Source: an uncultured Roseburia sp.
GTDB lineage: Bacteria; Bacillota; Clostridia; Lachnospirales; Lachnospiraceae
DNA: 21,035 nucleotides
Reading direction: 5' to 3'
Assembly (NCBI GenBank): GCA_947057405.1
Contig: CAMSEJ010000003.1
Span: forward strand, 1-21,035
Positions within the stretch are counted from its first letter, which is position 1. Each line of letters begins with the position of its first letter. A model generated the notes under the pieces. The model saw only the letters and a list, made by a program, of their open reading frames with translations. It searched no databases and was not told the origin of the DNA. This document shows positions 12,993 through 20,989 of the stretch, piece by piece. A program made the translations under genes and the position numbers.

Positions 12993-14348
12993 GTGAGCAG
13001 AACTGAGGATTATCTTGACTCCTTACTGAATAATGTTACTCCAGAGAGGAAAGCAGAATCAAAGAGGAAAAGACGAAAAAGGACTGCCGATTTTGAAGAA
13101 GATTTTGAACAGGAATTAAGCGGCACAGGCGCGGACGGATTTGTCCGGGATTTTGAAGCCGATTTGGAAGATTCCGGAGGTACCGGCGGGACGGGGGACA
13201 GCTTTTTTGACGATTTGGAAGGCATTATCAATAACCTGAACGAGCAGCCGGGCAGCGAACCGGAGGATGAGCCTGCAGACAGTCCCGTGGAACCGGAAGA
13301 AGACGGATTTGAGATCAATACGCTGACCGACGATACCTGGACGGAAGAACCGCAGCAGCCGGAGCGGCCGGAAGTAGAACTGGTAGAAGATACGGCACAG
13401 CTCGACGAACTGCTGGAAGAAGAAAACGGCGGCCGCAGCGGGAAGAAAAAGGATTCCGCGAAAGAGAAGAAGCCGGGATTTTTCAAGAAGCTCGGTTCGG
13501 CATTGTTTGGCGAAAACGAGGATGAGCTTTTGCAGGAGGAAGAAGCGCCGGAAGCGCCGCAGGGCATTTCGGACGGCGCCGATTATTCCGGCTTAGACGA
13601 CGAACAGCTCCAGATCCTGCAGGAACTTGATATGGCGGGCGGTGCGGAGGAACCCGCTCCCGCGCCCGAAGAGCAGCAAAAAGGGAAAAAGAAAAAAGAG
13701 AAGAAAATGAAAAAAGAAAAGAAGCCAAAGGAAAAGAAACCAAAAGAGAAAAAACCGAAAAAAGTAAAAAAACCCAAAAAAGAAAGGCCCAAAAAGGAAA
13801 AGCCGCCGAAGAAACCGAAGGCAGTGGATTTGTCACCGCCGCTTCCGAAAGTGCCGGTGATTCTGATTTTTATTATGGCCGTTTCTGCAGGGGCTTTTGT
13901 TCTGATCAGCTCGAATTTGATGGGGTATTCTTCCAGCATAACCGCAGCAAAGCAGGCGTATCATTCACAGGATTATGTGGAAGCATACCGCCAGATGGCA
14001 GGGTTAAAGGCGAAGGAAGAGGATGTCCAGTTTAACGGGCAGGTGGCGCTTTTAGCGGGTGTCCAAGGCGAGCTTAACAAAGGCAATGCGCTGTACGAAA
14101 GCGGGCAGTATACGATGGCGCTGGATGCGTATATCTGTGCACTGGGCAGGTACGATGCCAATTCCGGCGACGCGTCGGTTTACGGCGTACAGTCAGAATA
14201 CGATCTTTTAGCCTCCCAGGCAGAAACGCAGATTTCGGAAAAGTTCGGCGTCAATGCCCAGACTGCACGCGAGATTTACGGGTTGGAAGACCGGACGGAA
14301 TATACGGTTCGGATTTATAATATAGTAAAAGCACTTGGCCTGGAATAG
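12993..14348 (+). CDS. Lysine-rich, largely disordered single-pass membrane protein
   Basis: Unrecognised protein of 451 residues with an unusual layout. Residues 1-228 are mostly acidic and low-complexity, with recurring short motifs of the type aromatic-x-x-acidic-Leu: DYLDSLLN, DFEEDFEQEL, DFEADLED, FFDDLEGI. A second GFFKKLGSALFGENEDE patch may be an amphipathic helix. Residues about 229-280 are an almost continuous Lys/Pro/Glu tract (repeats of KEKKPK). A membrane segment follows at about 287-309, then an extracellular helical domain of about 140 residues with TPR-like features (GNALYESGQYTMALDAYICALGRY). GTG start 12993 with AGGAGGG before it. No signal peptide, so the long N-terminal part is cytoplasmic. 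It sits between cheV and hisH. Confidence 0.87.
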   Translation: MSRTEDYLDSLLNNVTPERKAESKRKRRKRTADFEEDFEQELSGTGADGFVRDFEADLEDSGGTGGTGDSFFDDLEGIINNLNEQPGSEPEDEPADSPVEPEEDGFEINTLTDDTWTEEPQQPERPEVELVEDTAQLDELLEEENGGRSGKKKDSAKEKKPGFFKKLGSALFGENEDELLQEEEAPEAPQGISDGADYSGLDDEQLQILQELDMAGGAEEPAPAPEEQQKGKKKKEKKMKKEKKPKEKKPKEKKPKKVKKPKKERPKKEKPPKKPKAVDLSPPLPKVPVILIFIMAVSAGAFVLISSNLMGYSSSITAAKQAYHSQDYVEAYRQMAGLKAKEEDVQFNGQVALLAGVQGELNKGNALYESGQYTMALDAYICALGRYDANSGDASVYGVQSEYDLLASQAETQISEKFGVNAQTAREIYGLEDRTEYTVRIYNIVKALGLE

Positions 14349-14368
14349 GAAACAGCGGGGAAGTACAT

Positions 14369-14989
14369 ATGATTGCAATTTTAGATTACGATGCCGGGAA
14401 TTTAAAAAGCGTGGAAAAAGCTCTGTGCCATTTGGGGCAGGAATGTATGATTACACGGAACAGACGCGAGGTGGAAGCGGCCGATAAGCTGATTCTGCCT
14501 GGCGTCGGCTCATTTGGCGCGGCAATGGAGCAGTTAAAAAAATACGACATAGATAAGATGCTGCAGGAAGCCGCGGCGGAAGGAAAGCCTGTGCTTGGCA
14601 TTTGCCTTGGCCTGCAGCTTTTATTTGAAGGGAGCGAGGAAAGCCCGGGGGCAGAAGGCCTTGGCCTTTTAAAGGGACAGATTTTGAAAATCCCGGAAAA
14701 AGAAGGGCTTAAGATACCGCATATCGGATGGAACAGCCTGCAGTTTCCGCATAACGGCAGGCTGTTTTCGGGTATTGCGCCGGGGACATATGTTTATTTC
14801 GTGCACTCCTATTATTTAAAAGCGCAAAACGAGGAGATTGTGACGGCCGTTACGGAATACGGTACCGATATCCATGCTTCCGTAGAATGCGGCAGCGTAT
14901 TTGCCTGCCAGTTCCATCCGGAGAAGAGCAGTACGGCAGGGCTTAAGATTTTGTCGAATTTTGCGGGGATACAGGGAGGGAAGGTCTGA
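14369..14989 (+). CDS. hisH: Imidazole glycerol phosphate synthase, glutaminase subunit HisH
   Basis: Class I glutamine amidotransferase of 206 residues that releases ammonia for HisF. The catalytic triad is visible: Cys79 in GICLGLQLLF, and His183 with Glu185 in CQFHPEKSS. Other family motifs: IAILDYDAGNLKSVEKAL at the start, LPGVGSFGAAM (oxyanion strand), IPHIGWNSL, and YFVHSYY. Normal length. The start lies 20 bp after the preceding stop. The stop overlaps the hisF start by one base (TGATG), so the two subunits of the complex are translationally coupled. Ammonia made here passes through the HisF barrel. Confidence 0.97.
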   Translation: MIAILDYDAGNLKSVEKALCHLGQECMITRNRREVEAADKLILPGVGSFGAAMEQLKKYDIDKMLQEAAAEGKPVLGICLGLQLLFEGSEESPGAEGLGLLKGQILKIPEKEGLKIPHIGWNSLQFPHNGRLFSGIAPGTYVYFVHSYYLKAQNEEIVTAVTEYGTDIHASVECGSVFACQFHPEKSSTAGLKILSNFAGIQGGKV

Positions 14990-15750
14990 TGTTTACAAAG
15001 AGGATCATCCCCTGTCTGGATGTCAATGACGGCAGGGTGGTAAAGGGCGTTAATTTTGTGAATTTAAGGGACGCGGGGGATCCGGTGGAAATCGCGGCGG
15101 CATATGATAAGGCAGGCGCGGACGAAGTGGTGTTTTTGGATATTACGGCCTCTTCGGATCAGCGTAAAACGGTAGTGGATATGGTGCGCCGGGTTGCCCG
15201 GGAGGTATTTATTCCGTTTACGGTCGGCGGAGGGATCCGGACCGTTGACGATTTTAAGGCGCTGCTCCGGGAAGGTGCGGATAAGATTTCGGTAAATTCG
15301 GCGGCAATTAACCGGCCGGAGCTGATTTCGGAGGCCGCAGACAAGTTCGGCAGCCAGTGCGTCGTAGTCGCGATTGACGCGAGGCGCAGACCGGATAAAA
15401 GCGGCTGGAATGTATTTCAAAACGGCGGCAGGATTGATACGGGACTGGATGCGGTGGAATGGGCGCGCAAGGCAGAGCGTATGGGGGCAGGAGAGATTTT
15501 GCTTACCAGCATGGACTGCGACGGGACGAAGGCAGGATACGATATTGCGCTGACGAGGACGATTGCGGAATGCGTATCCGTCCCGGTGATTGCGTCGGGC
15601 GGCGCGGGGACAAAGGAGCATTTTTACGAGGCGCTGACGGACGGGATGGCGGACGCGGTACTGGCGGCGTCGCTGTTTCACTATAAGGAGCTGGAGATTA
15701 CAGCGTTAAAGGAGTATCTGGAAGGAAGAGGGGTTTCGGTACGCAGATAG
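14989..15750 (+). CDS. hisF: Imidazole glycerol phosphate synthase, cyclase subunit HisF
   Basis: Cyclase barrel of 253 residues that combines PRFAR with ammonia from HisH to give imidazole glycerol phosphate and AICAR. Catalytic Asp11 (IIPCLDVNDGRVVKGVNF) and Asp130 (VVVAIDARR) fall at the family positions, and the phosphate-binding motifs FTVGGGIRT, INSAA-like SVNSAAINRP, and IASGGAGT are present. A GGGAGGG ribosome binding site lies inside the end of hisH. Its substrate is made by the eukaryote-type HisA encoded at the other end of the window. ung follows after 20 bp. Confidence 0.98.
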   Translation: MFTKRIIPCLDVNDGRVVKGVNFVNLRDAGDPVEIAAAYDKAGADEVVFLDITASSDQRKTVVDMVRRVAREVFIPFTVGGGIRTVDDFKALLREGADKISVNSAAINRPELISEAADKFGSQCVVVAIDARRRPDKSGWNVFQNGGRIDTGLDAVEWARKAERMGAGEILLTSMDCDGTKAGYDIALTRTIAECVSVPVIASGGAGTKEHFYEALTDGMADAVLAASLFHYKELEITALKEYLEGRGVSVRR

Positions 15751-15770
15751 ATACAGAGGAGGAATCTTTT

Positions 15771-16454
15771 ATGGGAATGATTACAAATGACTGGCTGGAT
15801 GCCGTGTCGGATGAATTTAAAAAACCGTATTACCGTGAGCTTTATGCGTTTGTGAAGGACGAATACGAAAAAGGTCCGGTCTATCCGCCGGCAGACGATA
15901 TTTTTAACGCGTTTCATTTTACGCCGCTCAGTAAGGTAAAGGTGCTTCTGCTCGGACAGGATCCCTACCACAATGTAAACCAGGCGCACGGCCTCAGTTT
16001 TTCGGTTCCGGCGGCTCAGAAGATACCGCCTTCCCTGCAGAATATCTACCAGGAGCTGCATGATGATCTGGGCTGTACGATCCCTAAGCACGGCTATTTG
16101 AAAAAGTGGGCGGATCAGGGCGTTCTGCTTTTAAATACGGTTCTTACGGTACGGGCGCACCAGGCCAATTCCCATCAGGGGAAGGGCTGGGAGAAGTTTA
16201 CGGATGCGATTATTCAGGCAGTGAACGGGCAGGATCGGCCGATTGTGTACCTGCTCTGGGGCAGGCCGGCGCAGAAAAAGGCATCTATGCTTACAAATCC
16301 CAAGCATTTGATCTTAAAGGCGCCGCATCCGAGCCCGCTGTCGGCTTACAGCGGATTCTTTGGCTGCAGGCATTTCAGCCAGGCAAATGCTTTTCTGGAG
16401 GAACACGGAGTTGAGCCGATCGACTGGCAGATTGAGGATACTGCCGAGGTGTAA
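15771..16454 (+). CDS. ung: Uracil-DNA glycosylase, family 1
   Basis: Base-excision repair enzyme of 227 residues, normal for the family, that removes uracil from DNA. Catalytic Asp64 lies in the water-activating loop LLGQDPYHN; HGLSFSV, PPSLQNIYQEL, LLLNTVLTVR, VYLLWGRPAQKK and the minor-groove loop APHPSPLSAY with His186 all follow in order. AGAGGAGG precedes ATG 15771. It is the last gene of the apparent cheV-to-ung run; functionally it links to nfo elsewhere in the window, which acts on the abasic sites it makes. Confidence 0.98.
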   Translation: MGMITNDWLDAVSDEFKKPYYRELYAFVKDEYEKGPVYPPADDIFNAFHFTPLSKVKVLLLGQDPYHNVNQAHGLSFSVPAAQKIPPSLQNIYQELHDDLGCTIPKHGYLKKWADQGVLLLNTVLTVRAHQANSHQGKGWEKFTDAIIQAVNGQDRPIVYLLWGRPAQKKASMLTNPKHLILKAPHPSPLSAYSGFFGCRHFSQANAFLEEHGVEPIDWQIEDTAEV

Positions 16455-16533
16455 AGAACGATCACGGGGAACGGGATATGTATAAATTTCGGACGTTCGG
16501 TATATAGCTATGAAAAAAAGGGGAACGTTCGGA

Positions 16534-17418
16534 ATGTTTTACAGGGTAGGTAAAGCCGGAATACAGGAAATAGGCCGCATGGAATGGGAGCAGATGCCCG
16601 GTGGGGTTGCGGTTTTTGATGAAGATGAATGGGGCGGGGAGCTAAAGCTTAAGGAGGCATTTTCTCTTGGAAGAAAGGAGGAGGATGCGTTCTTCTGCAA
16701 ATTGGAATCCCATGCCTCATATCTTTTTGGGACATTTCATATTCCGGTAAAGAAAAAGGAGCGCCGGAATTACGATTTTGCCGTTTATATCTTAAAGGAC
16801 CGGTTGATTTTTATAGAGGAGGGTTCGTTTGCGGATGATCTGATCGGGCTTCTGCAAAAACGGACGGCGGCAAAAACGTATACGCTGGAGCGGTTTCTGA
16901 GCGATTTTTTTATGGCGGTAATCGAACAAGACATTTTGTATCTGGCTGTGCTGGAGCGGGAGATTGCCGGGATGGAAGAAACGGTCCTGGAGGGGAATAC
17001 GACACATTTTCATTACCGTATGCTGGGAATTAAAAAAGAGATTTCCCGGTTTTATTGTTATTATGGACAGTTGACAGACGTTGCAGAAATCCTTGCCGCA
17101 GAGAACCGGGCCGGCAGGGATTTTTTGGAACGCGTGAAACGTCTGCAGGGAGAGGCGCAGTCGCTGCGGGAATATGCAATGCAGGTGCAGGATGTTTACC
17201 AGGCGGAGATTACGATCCGGCAGAATAATGTGATGAATCTGCTGACCGTGGTGACGACGGTTTTTCTGCCTCTGACGCTGGTGGCGGGGTGGTACGGCAT
17301 GAATTTTTATAATATGCCGGAGCTTAGCTGGAAGTACGGGTATCTGGTGGTGTCCGGTGTTTGCCTAGTGATTATTGTAGTGATTTTGCTGTTTTTTAAG
17401 AAAAAGAAGTTTTTCTGA
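16534..17418 (+). CDS. corA: CorA-like divalent-cation transporter
   Basis: Likely magnesium (or related cation) channel of the CorA family, about 294 residues. The N-terminal two-thirds form the cytoplasmic domain, including the long stalk helix region (IRQNNVMNLLTVVTTVF leads into the membrane). Two membrane segments follow, at roughly residues 242-261 (VVTTVFLPLTLVAGWYGMNF) and 272-290 (YLVVSGVCLVIIVVILLFF), joined by a short loop carrying the signature YGMN. The C-terminus is basic (KKKKFF), as in CorA. ATG 16534 is preferred because AGGGGA lies about 8 bp upstream; ATG 16510 in the same frame has no ribosome binding site. Substrate among Mg, Co and Ni is not decidable. The N-terminal domain is diverged, so a general CorA-family call is safest. 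Confidence 0.9.
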   Translation: MFYRVGKAGIQEIGRMEWEQMPGGVAVFDEDEWGGELKLKEAFSLGRKEEDAFFCKLESHASYLFGTFHIPVKKKERRNYDFAVYILKDRLIFIEEGSFADDLIGLLQKRTAAKTYTLERFLSDFFMAVIEQDILYLAVLEREIAGMEETVLEGNTTHFHYRMLGIKKEISRFYCYYGQLTDVAEILAAENRAGRDFLERVKRLQGEAQSLREYAMQVQDVYQAEITIRQNNVMNLLTVVTTVFLPLTLVAGWYGMNFYNMPELSWKYGYLVVSGVCLVIIVVILLFFKKKKFF

Positions 17419-17519
17419 GTATTTGCACGGTGGGGGCCTTTTTATGGGGGGATTCCGTGGAAGAGAAAAGGGACGGAAAAACTGCTTTTCGGGGTGCTTT
17501 GGCGTCTGAAAGAAATATC

Positions 17520-17548
17520 TTGTGAAACTCCTTTTATGATGTTAATAT
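17520..17548 (+). promoter_or_regulatory. Sigma-A-type promoter of the acyltransferase gene
   Basis: TTGTGA (17520-17525), a 17-bp spacer and TAATAT (17543-17548). Start predicted near 17555, about 35 nt before the translation start. It would also serve the chorismate mutase gene, which begins 19 bp after the acyltransferase stop. Confidence 0.55.
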
Positions 17549-17590
17549 ATTTACATATGAAATACAAATTGCCGTCAGGAGGATTTATGT

Positions 17591-18988
17591 TTGGATAAGA
17601 AGGCAAACGGCTCTGAAAAGGAAAGGCAAAAGGAGCAGAAGGCAAAGGAAAAATACCAGCGCAGGCTTAAGAAGCGGCGCGATAAGGAAGCGCTTCGCAG
17701 GGAGTGCCGCTATGGCACGAGCGAGCAGCTCCGCTGGGAGAAGCTCGACAACACGGCGCATCTGTTCCCGGTGATTGCGGGGGAGGATATGACGAATGTT
17801 TACCGTATTTTTGTGGTGCTGAACGAAACGGTGAATAAAGATATGCTCCAGCAGGCGTTAAATATTGTACTTCCCAAGTTTGACGGGTTTGACGTGCGAC
17901 TCAGACAGGGTGTGTTCTGGTACTATTTTGAGGAAAACGGCAAGCCGGCTCCGAAGGTGCGCCGGGAGAGCGCATACCCGTGCCGTTATATTGTGCAGAA
18001 CCGCAACCAGAGTTACCTGTTTCGGGTTTCTTATTATAAAAAGAGGATTAATCTGGAGGTATTCCATGTACTGACGGACGGGATGGGCGGGATTAATTTT
18101 TTAAAGGAGCTGACCTATCAGTACCTGCGGATTGCACATCCCGAACTTGTGGGACAGGTGGGGGATCAGCTTTCGGCGGATACGTCGCTGAACCGGGAAG
18201 ACAGTTTTTTGAAGAATTATAAAAAGAGCCACGCGAAGGGATATCGGACGACAAGGGCTTATCAGCTGAAAGGGGAGCGGCTGCATCCCGGAGAATTTGG
18301 CGTGATTCACGGGACCATGGAGGTGGCGGCGCTAAAAGAGGTTGCCAAAAGATACGGCGCAAGCATTAATGAGTATCTGGTGGCGGCGTATATTTACAGC
18401 ATTTATACGGAGTGTATGCATGGAGTGCCGGGAGAGCGGGCAATCCGGGCGGCTGTTCCGGTCAATTTGCGTCCGTACTTTCATTCGGTGACGACGAAGA
18501 ATTTTTTTGTGATGGTTTCGGCGGAGTTTTTGCCGAAAGAGGAATCCTATTCATTTGACGAGGTGCTTTTGATTACGCAGGAGAGTCTGCGGGCACAGAT
18601 TACAAAGGAGCATTTGGAGGAGCTGTTTTCTTATAATGTGTCCAATGAGAAGAATATTCTGGCGCGGGCGGTACCGCTTCTGATGAAAAATATTGCGATG
18701 CGCTATGTATATACGAAGTCGGCGCTGGCGAATACGACGACGGTGACGAACATCGGCAGTATTTCCGTAGCGGATGTGTATGAGCCTTATATCGGAATGT
18801 TTGGAGCGTTTCTTGCAATGTCAAAGGGGCAGCCGATGAAGGGGACGATTTGTTCTTACCGGGATCGGCTGATGTTTACGTTTAGTTCGGTGCTGGCGGA
18901 TGCGTCGGTGCAGAGGGGCTTCTTCCGCAGGCTTTCGGAGGACGGTTTAGAGGTTTCCATTGAGACGAACGGGGTCTATTATGATTGA
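17591..18988 (+). CDS. Condensation/alcohol-acetyltransferase-like acyltransferase
   Basis: Protein of 465 residues of the CoA-dependent acyltransferase superfamily (condensation domain, PapA5 and alcohol acetyltransferase relatives). The key motif is FHVLTDGMGG, an HxxxDG active site with His159 as the general base. A second-half motif region AAVPVNLRPYF and the floor-loop-like TVTNIGSISVADVY also fit the fold. The first 40 residues are extremely basic and charged (KERQKEQKAKEKYQRRLKKRRDKEALRRE), an unusual extension. The start is TTG 17591, 8 bp after AGGAGG; an ATG at 17587 in another frame stops after three codons, and no in-frame ATG occurs before the conserved part. The acceptor is unknown: ester or amide formation on a lipid, alcohol or amine is possible. 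The product is probably cytoplasmic. Confidence 0.85.
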   Translation: MDKKANGSEKERQKEQKAKEKYQRRLKKRRDKEALRRECRYGTSEQLRWEKLDNTAHLFPVIAGEDMTNVYRIFVVLNETVNKDMLQQALNIVLPKFDGFDVRLRQGVFWYYFEENGKPAPKVRRESAYPCRYIVQNRNQSYLFRVSYYKKRINLEVFHVLTDGMGGINFLKELTYQYLRIAHPELVGQVGDQLSADTSLNREDSFLKNYKKSHAKGYRTTRAYQLKGERLHPGEFGVIHGTMEVAALKEVAKRYGASINEYLVAAYIYSIYTECMHGVPGERAIRAAVPVNLRPYFHSVTTKNFFVMVSAEFLPKEESYSFDEVLLITQESLRAQITKEHLEELFSYNVSNEKNILARAVPLLMKNIAMRYVYTKSALANTTTVTNIGSISVADVYEPYIGMFGAFLAMSKGQPMKGTICSYRDRLMFTFSSVLADASVQRGFFRRLSEDGLEVSIETNGVYYD

Positions 18989-19007
18989 CAGGAAGGGTGG
19001 CAGCGAT

Positions 19008-19553
19008 ATGGATTTGGATGAAATCAGACAGCAAATCAACCGTGTGGACGATCGGATGAGAGAGCTGTTTTTGGAGCGCATGGCGTGTGCCGCGGCAGTT
19101 GCAGAGGAAAAAAGGCGCACAAAAGGGAGGGTTTTTGTTCCGGAACGCGAACAGGAGATCCTGCGGATGCGCCGGCAGGGCGTACAGCCGGAGCTTGAGG
19201 CGGAATGCACGGCGTTTTTCAAGCAGGTGATGGGGATTAGCAGGACGTACCAGTATGCAAAGCTGGCGGAAGAGAGCGAACTGCTTTGCGGACTCCCGGA
19301 CGGGCAGGGGGAGGTGTCTTTGACATTTTTCTGCGGGACGGAGAGCGGGTATCCTGCGGCGGCGCTGAATGCGGCTTCGCTTGCGGGGCTTTTGGTGTCG
19401 GAATGCTCGGCGGTGCAGTCTTTGCCGGGTGAAATGAGCTGTAAGCTTCGTCTTGCGGGAGATTTTTCGCAAAAGACGGCACAGGCGGCCGTGCTGCAGA
19501 TTTTGGAAGAGACGCAGGGAGCGGTGCTGCGTTTTGGCAGCGAATCCCTATGA
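19008..19553 (+). CDS. AroQ-type chorismate mutase with an ACT-like C-terminal region
   Basis: Protein of 181 residues. The first 85 residues are an AroQ chorismate mutase (chorismate to prephenate, towards Phe and Tyr). By alignment with the E. coli P-protein, the active-site residues Arg7, Arg24, Lys35, Arg47, Glu48, Ser78 and Gln82 are all present. Instead of a prephenate dehydratase domain, the remaining 95 residues end in KLRLAGDFSQKTAQAAVL...VLRFGSES, which resembles the second half of the ACT domain of P-proteins (beta strand, helix, strand, GSY-like end). I infer a mutase with a regulatory ACT-like tail, or a remnant of a bifunctional enzyme. ATG 19008 is chosen because homology starts there; ATG 18981 is also possible and would overlap the preceding gene. 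Probably cotranscribed with the acyltransferase. Confidence 0.85.
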   Translation: MDLDEIRQQINRVDDRMRELFLERMACAAAVAEEKRRTKGRVFVPEREQEILRMRRQGVQPELEAECTAFFKQVMGISRTYQYAKLAEESELLCGLPDGQGEVSLTFFCGTESGYPAAALNAASLAGLLVSECSAVQSLPGEMSCKLRLAGDFSQKTAQAAVLQILEETQGAVLRFGSESL

Positions 19554-19615
19554 TGCGTGTATGGGTATAAGTGAAGGGAAAGAAGTCGATTAAATAACAG
19601 AAAAGGAGAATCATT

Positions 19616-20989
19616 ATGCACAAACGGATTGTATCAGTATTACTGGCAGTCATGATGGTATTTAGCGTAAATACGGAACATGCATTTGCCGGGCAGACAG
19701 GGGAAAACGGGATAACGGTAAATGCAGAGGAAACGCCGCAATTGCCGGAAACGGGAGACGGATTACAGTTGGATGCCCGAAGCCGTACCGGTACGGCCGG
19801 GGCGATGCCAACCGGCTTTCAGCCGTTGATTGAAGTGGAGGTTTCGCCGGAGGAAGTGACGGAGCGCTATGAGCCTGCCGAAGAGAGTTTAGAAACACGG
19901 GGCTCGGCCGCTTACCGTTCGGGCTGGGATTCTTATTCGACGAATTATTATTATAATATGTTAAACGATGCCCAGAGAGTGCTTTGGGACAATCTGGATC
20001 AGATGTGTCACGAATACCTGGTCGGGACGGAAACGCTGACAGACGTGTCTGTTTATACCAGCAGCACAAGCGGGGCCAGAATGCGGTACTACCGTACAAA
20101 AAGTATTGTCTACCGGAATATGAGCAAGGCCGAAGCGTATGACGCGATGTTTATGTTCGTCCTTTCCAATCCGCAGTATTATTTCCTGCAGTCGATTTAC
20201 GGCGTGGTGCCGTCGGGCAATGCCGGGATTGTAATGCTGAGCGTGAATGAAGCGTTTGCAAACGGGACGGTGCGTATGGCAAAGACGCAGCAGCTTCAGG
20301 CGGTGATTAGCAGCTATATGCAGCAGATCAATGCAGAGCCGACGGATTTGCTGAAGGAGAAAAAAATACACGATCTGATCTGCAAAAAGGTTACATACGA
20401 TCCGCATTATAACACCCCTGCGCAGAACCAGTACAACCAGACGGTTTACAGTGTGTTTTTTACGGACACTACGGTATGCGCCGGCTATTCCCAGGCGATG
20501 CAGCTTCTGTGCAACGCGGCGGGCATTGACTGCGCGGTTGTGACCAGTGAGGAGCACGAATGGAATATTGTCCGCCTCAACGGCACCTGGTACAACGTGG
20601 ACTGTACCTGGGACGACAACATTGCGGATGAAGAAGGATGGGACAGCTCGTATTTTTATTTTAACCGGAGCACCCAGACTTATATGTCCGACAAGAATCC
20701 GTATAATGTCGCGTCCCATGTGGCGGAGGAGATGTGGAACGGGTATCTGCCGGAGCTGGTATACGATTCCGGCGCAACGGATACGGAATACGGCAGCATT
20801 TATACCCCGGCAGGAACGCTGCTTGCCCCGGTGATTTCGGCAGCCGGCGATAAGGTGACGATTACGGCGCCTTCCGGCGGAACGGTTTACTATACGACAG
20901 ACGGTACGAATCCGTCCGTTGCGGCGACAAGGGCAAAGCGGTATACCGGCGCCATTACCCTGTCCGGCGTTACGACCGTGCGTGCGGTT
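19616..20989 (+). CDS. Secreted transglutaminase-like protein, truncated at the contig end
   Basis: At least 458 genuine residues, the 3' end being lost. A signal peptide covers about 1-25 (MHKRIVSVLLAVMMVFSV...HAFA). A low-complexity stretch to about 105 includes an LPETG at 43-47. A transglutaminase-like (papain-fold) domain spans about 215-345 with the triad Cys288 (VCAGYSQAM), His314 (EEHEWN) and Asp329 (NVDCTWDD). After about 402 a chitobiase C-terminal-like beta domain begins (PVISAAGDKVTITAPSGG, VYYTTDGTNPS), common in secreted clostridial proteins. AAAAGGAG precedes ATG 19616. The frame stays open through 21035, but residues after 458 (RSEEHTSELQ...) are translated adapter, not protein. 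It probably acts on wall or surface peptides, as a protease or cross-linker; the substrate is unknown. Confidence 0.92.

Noticed and set aside
13675..13830. Lysine-coding repeats as a DNA repeat array or CRISPR
   Set aside because: The A-rich repetition is explained by in-frame KEKKPK-type codons; there are no regular spacers or palindromic repeats.
19742..19756. LPETG motif as a sortase anchor in the transglutaminase-like protein
   Set aside because: It is at residues 43-47, near the N-terminus, and is not followed by a hydrophobic segment and basic tail, so sortase anchoring is not supported.
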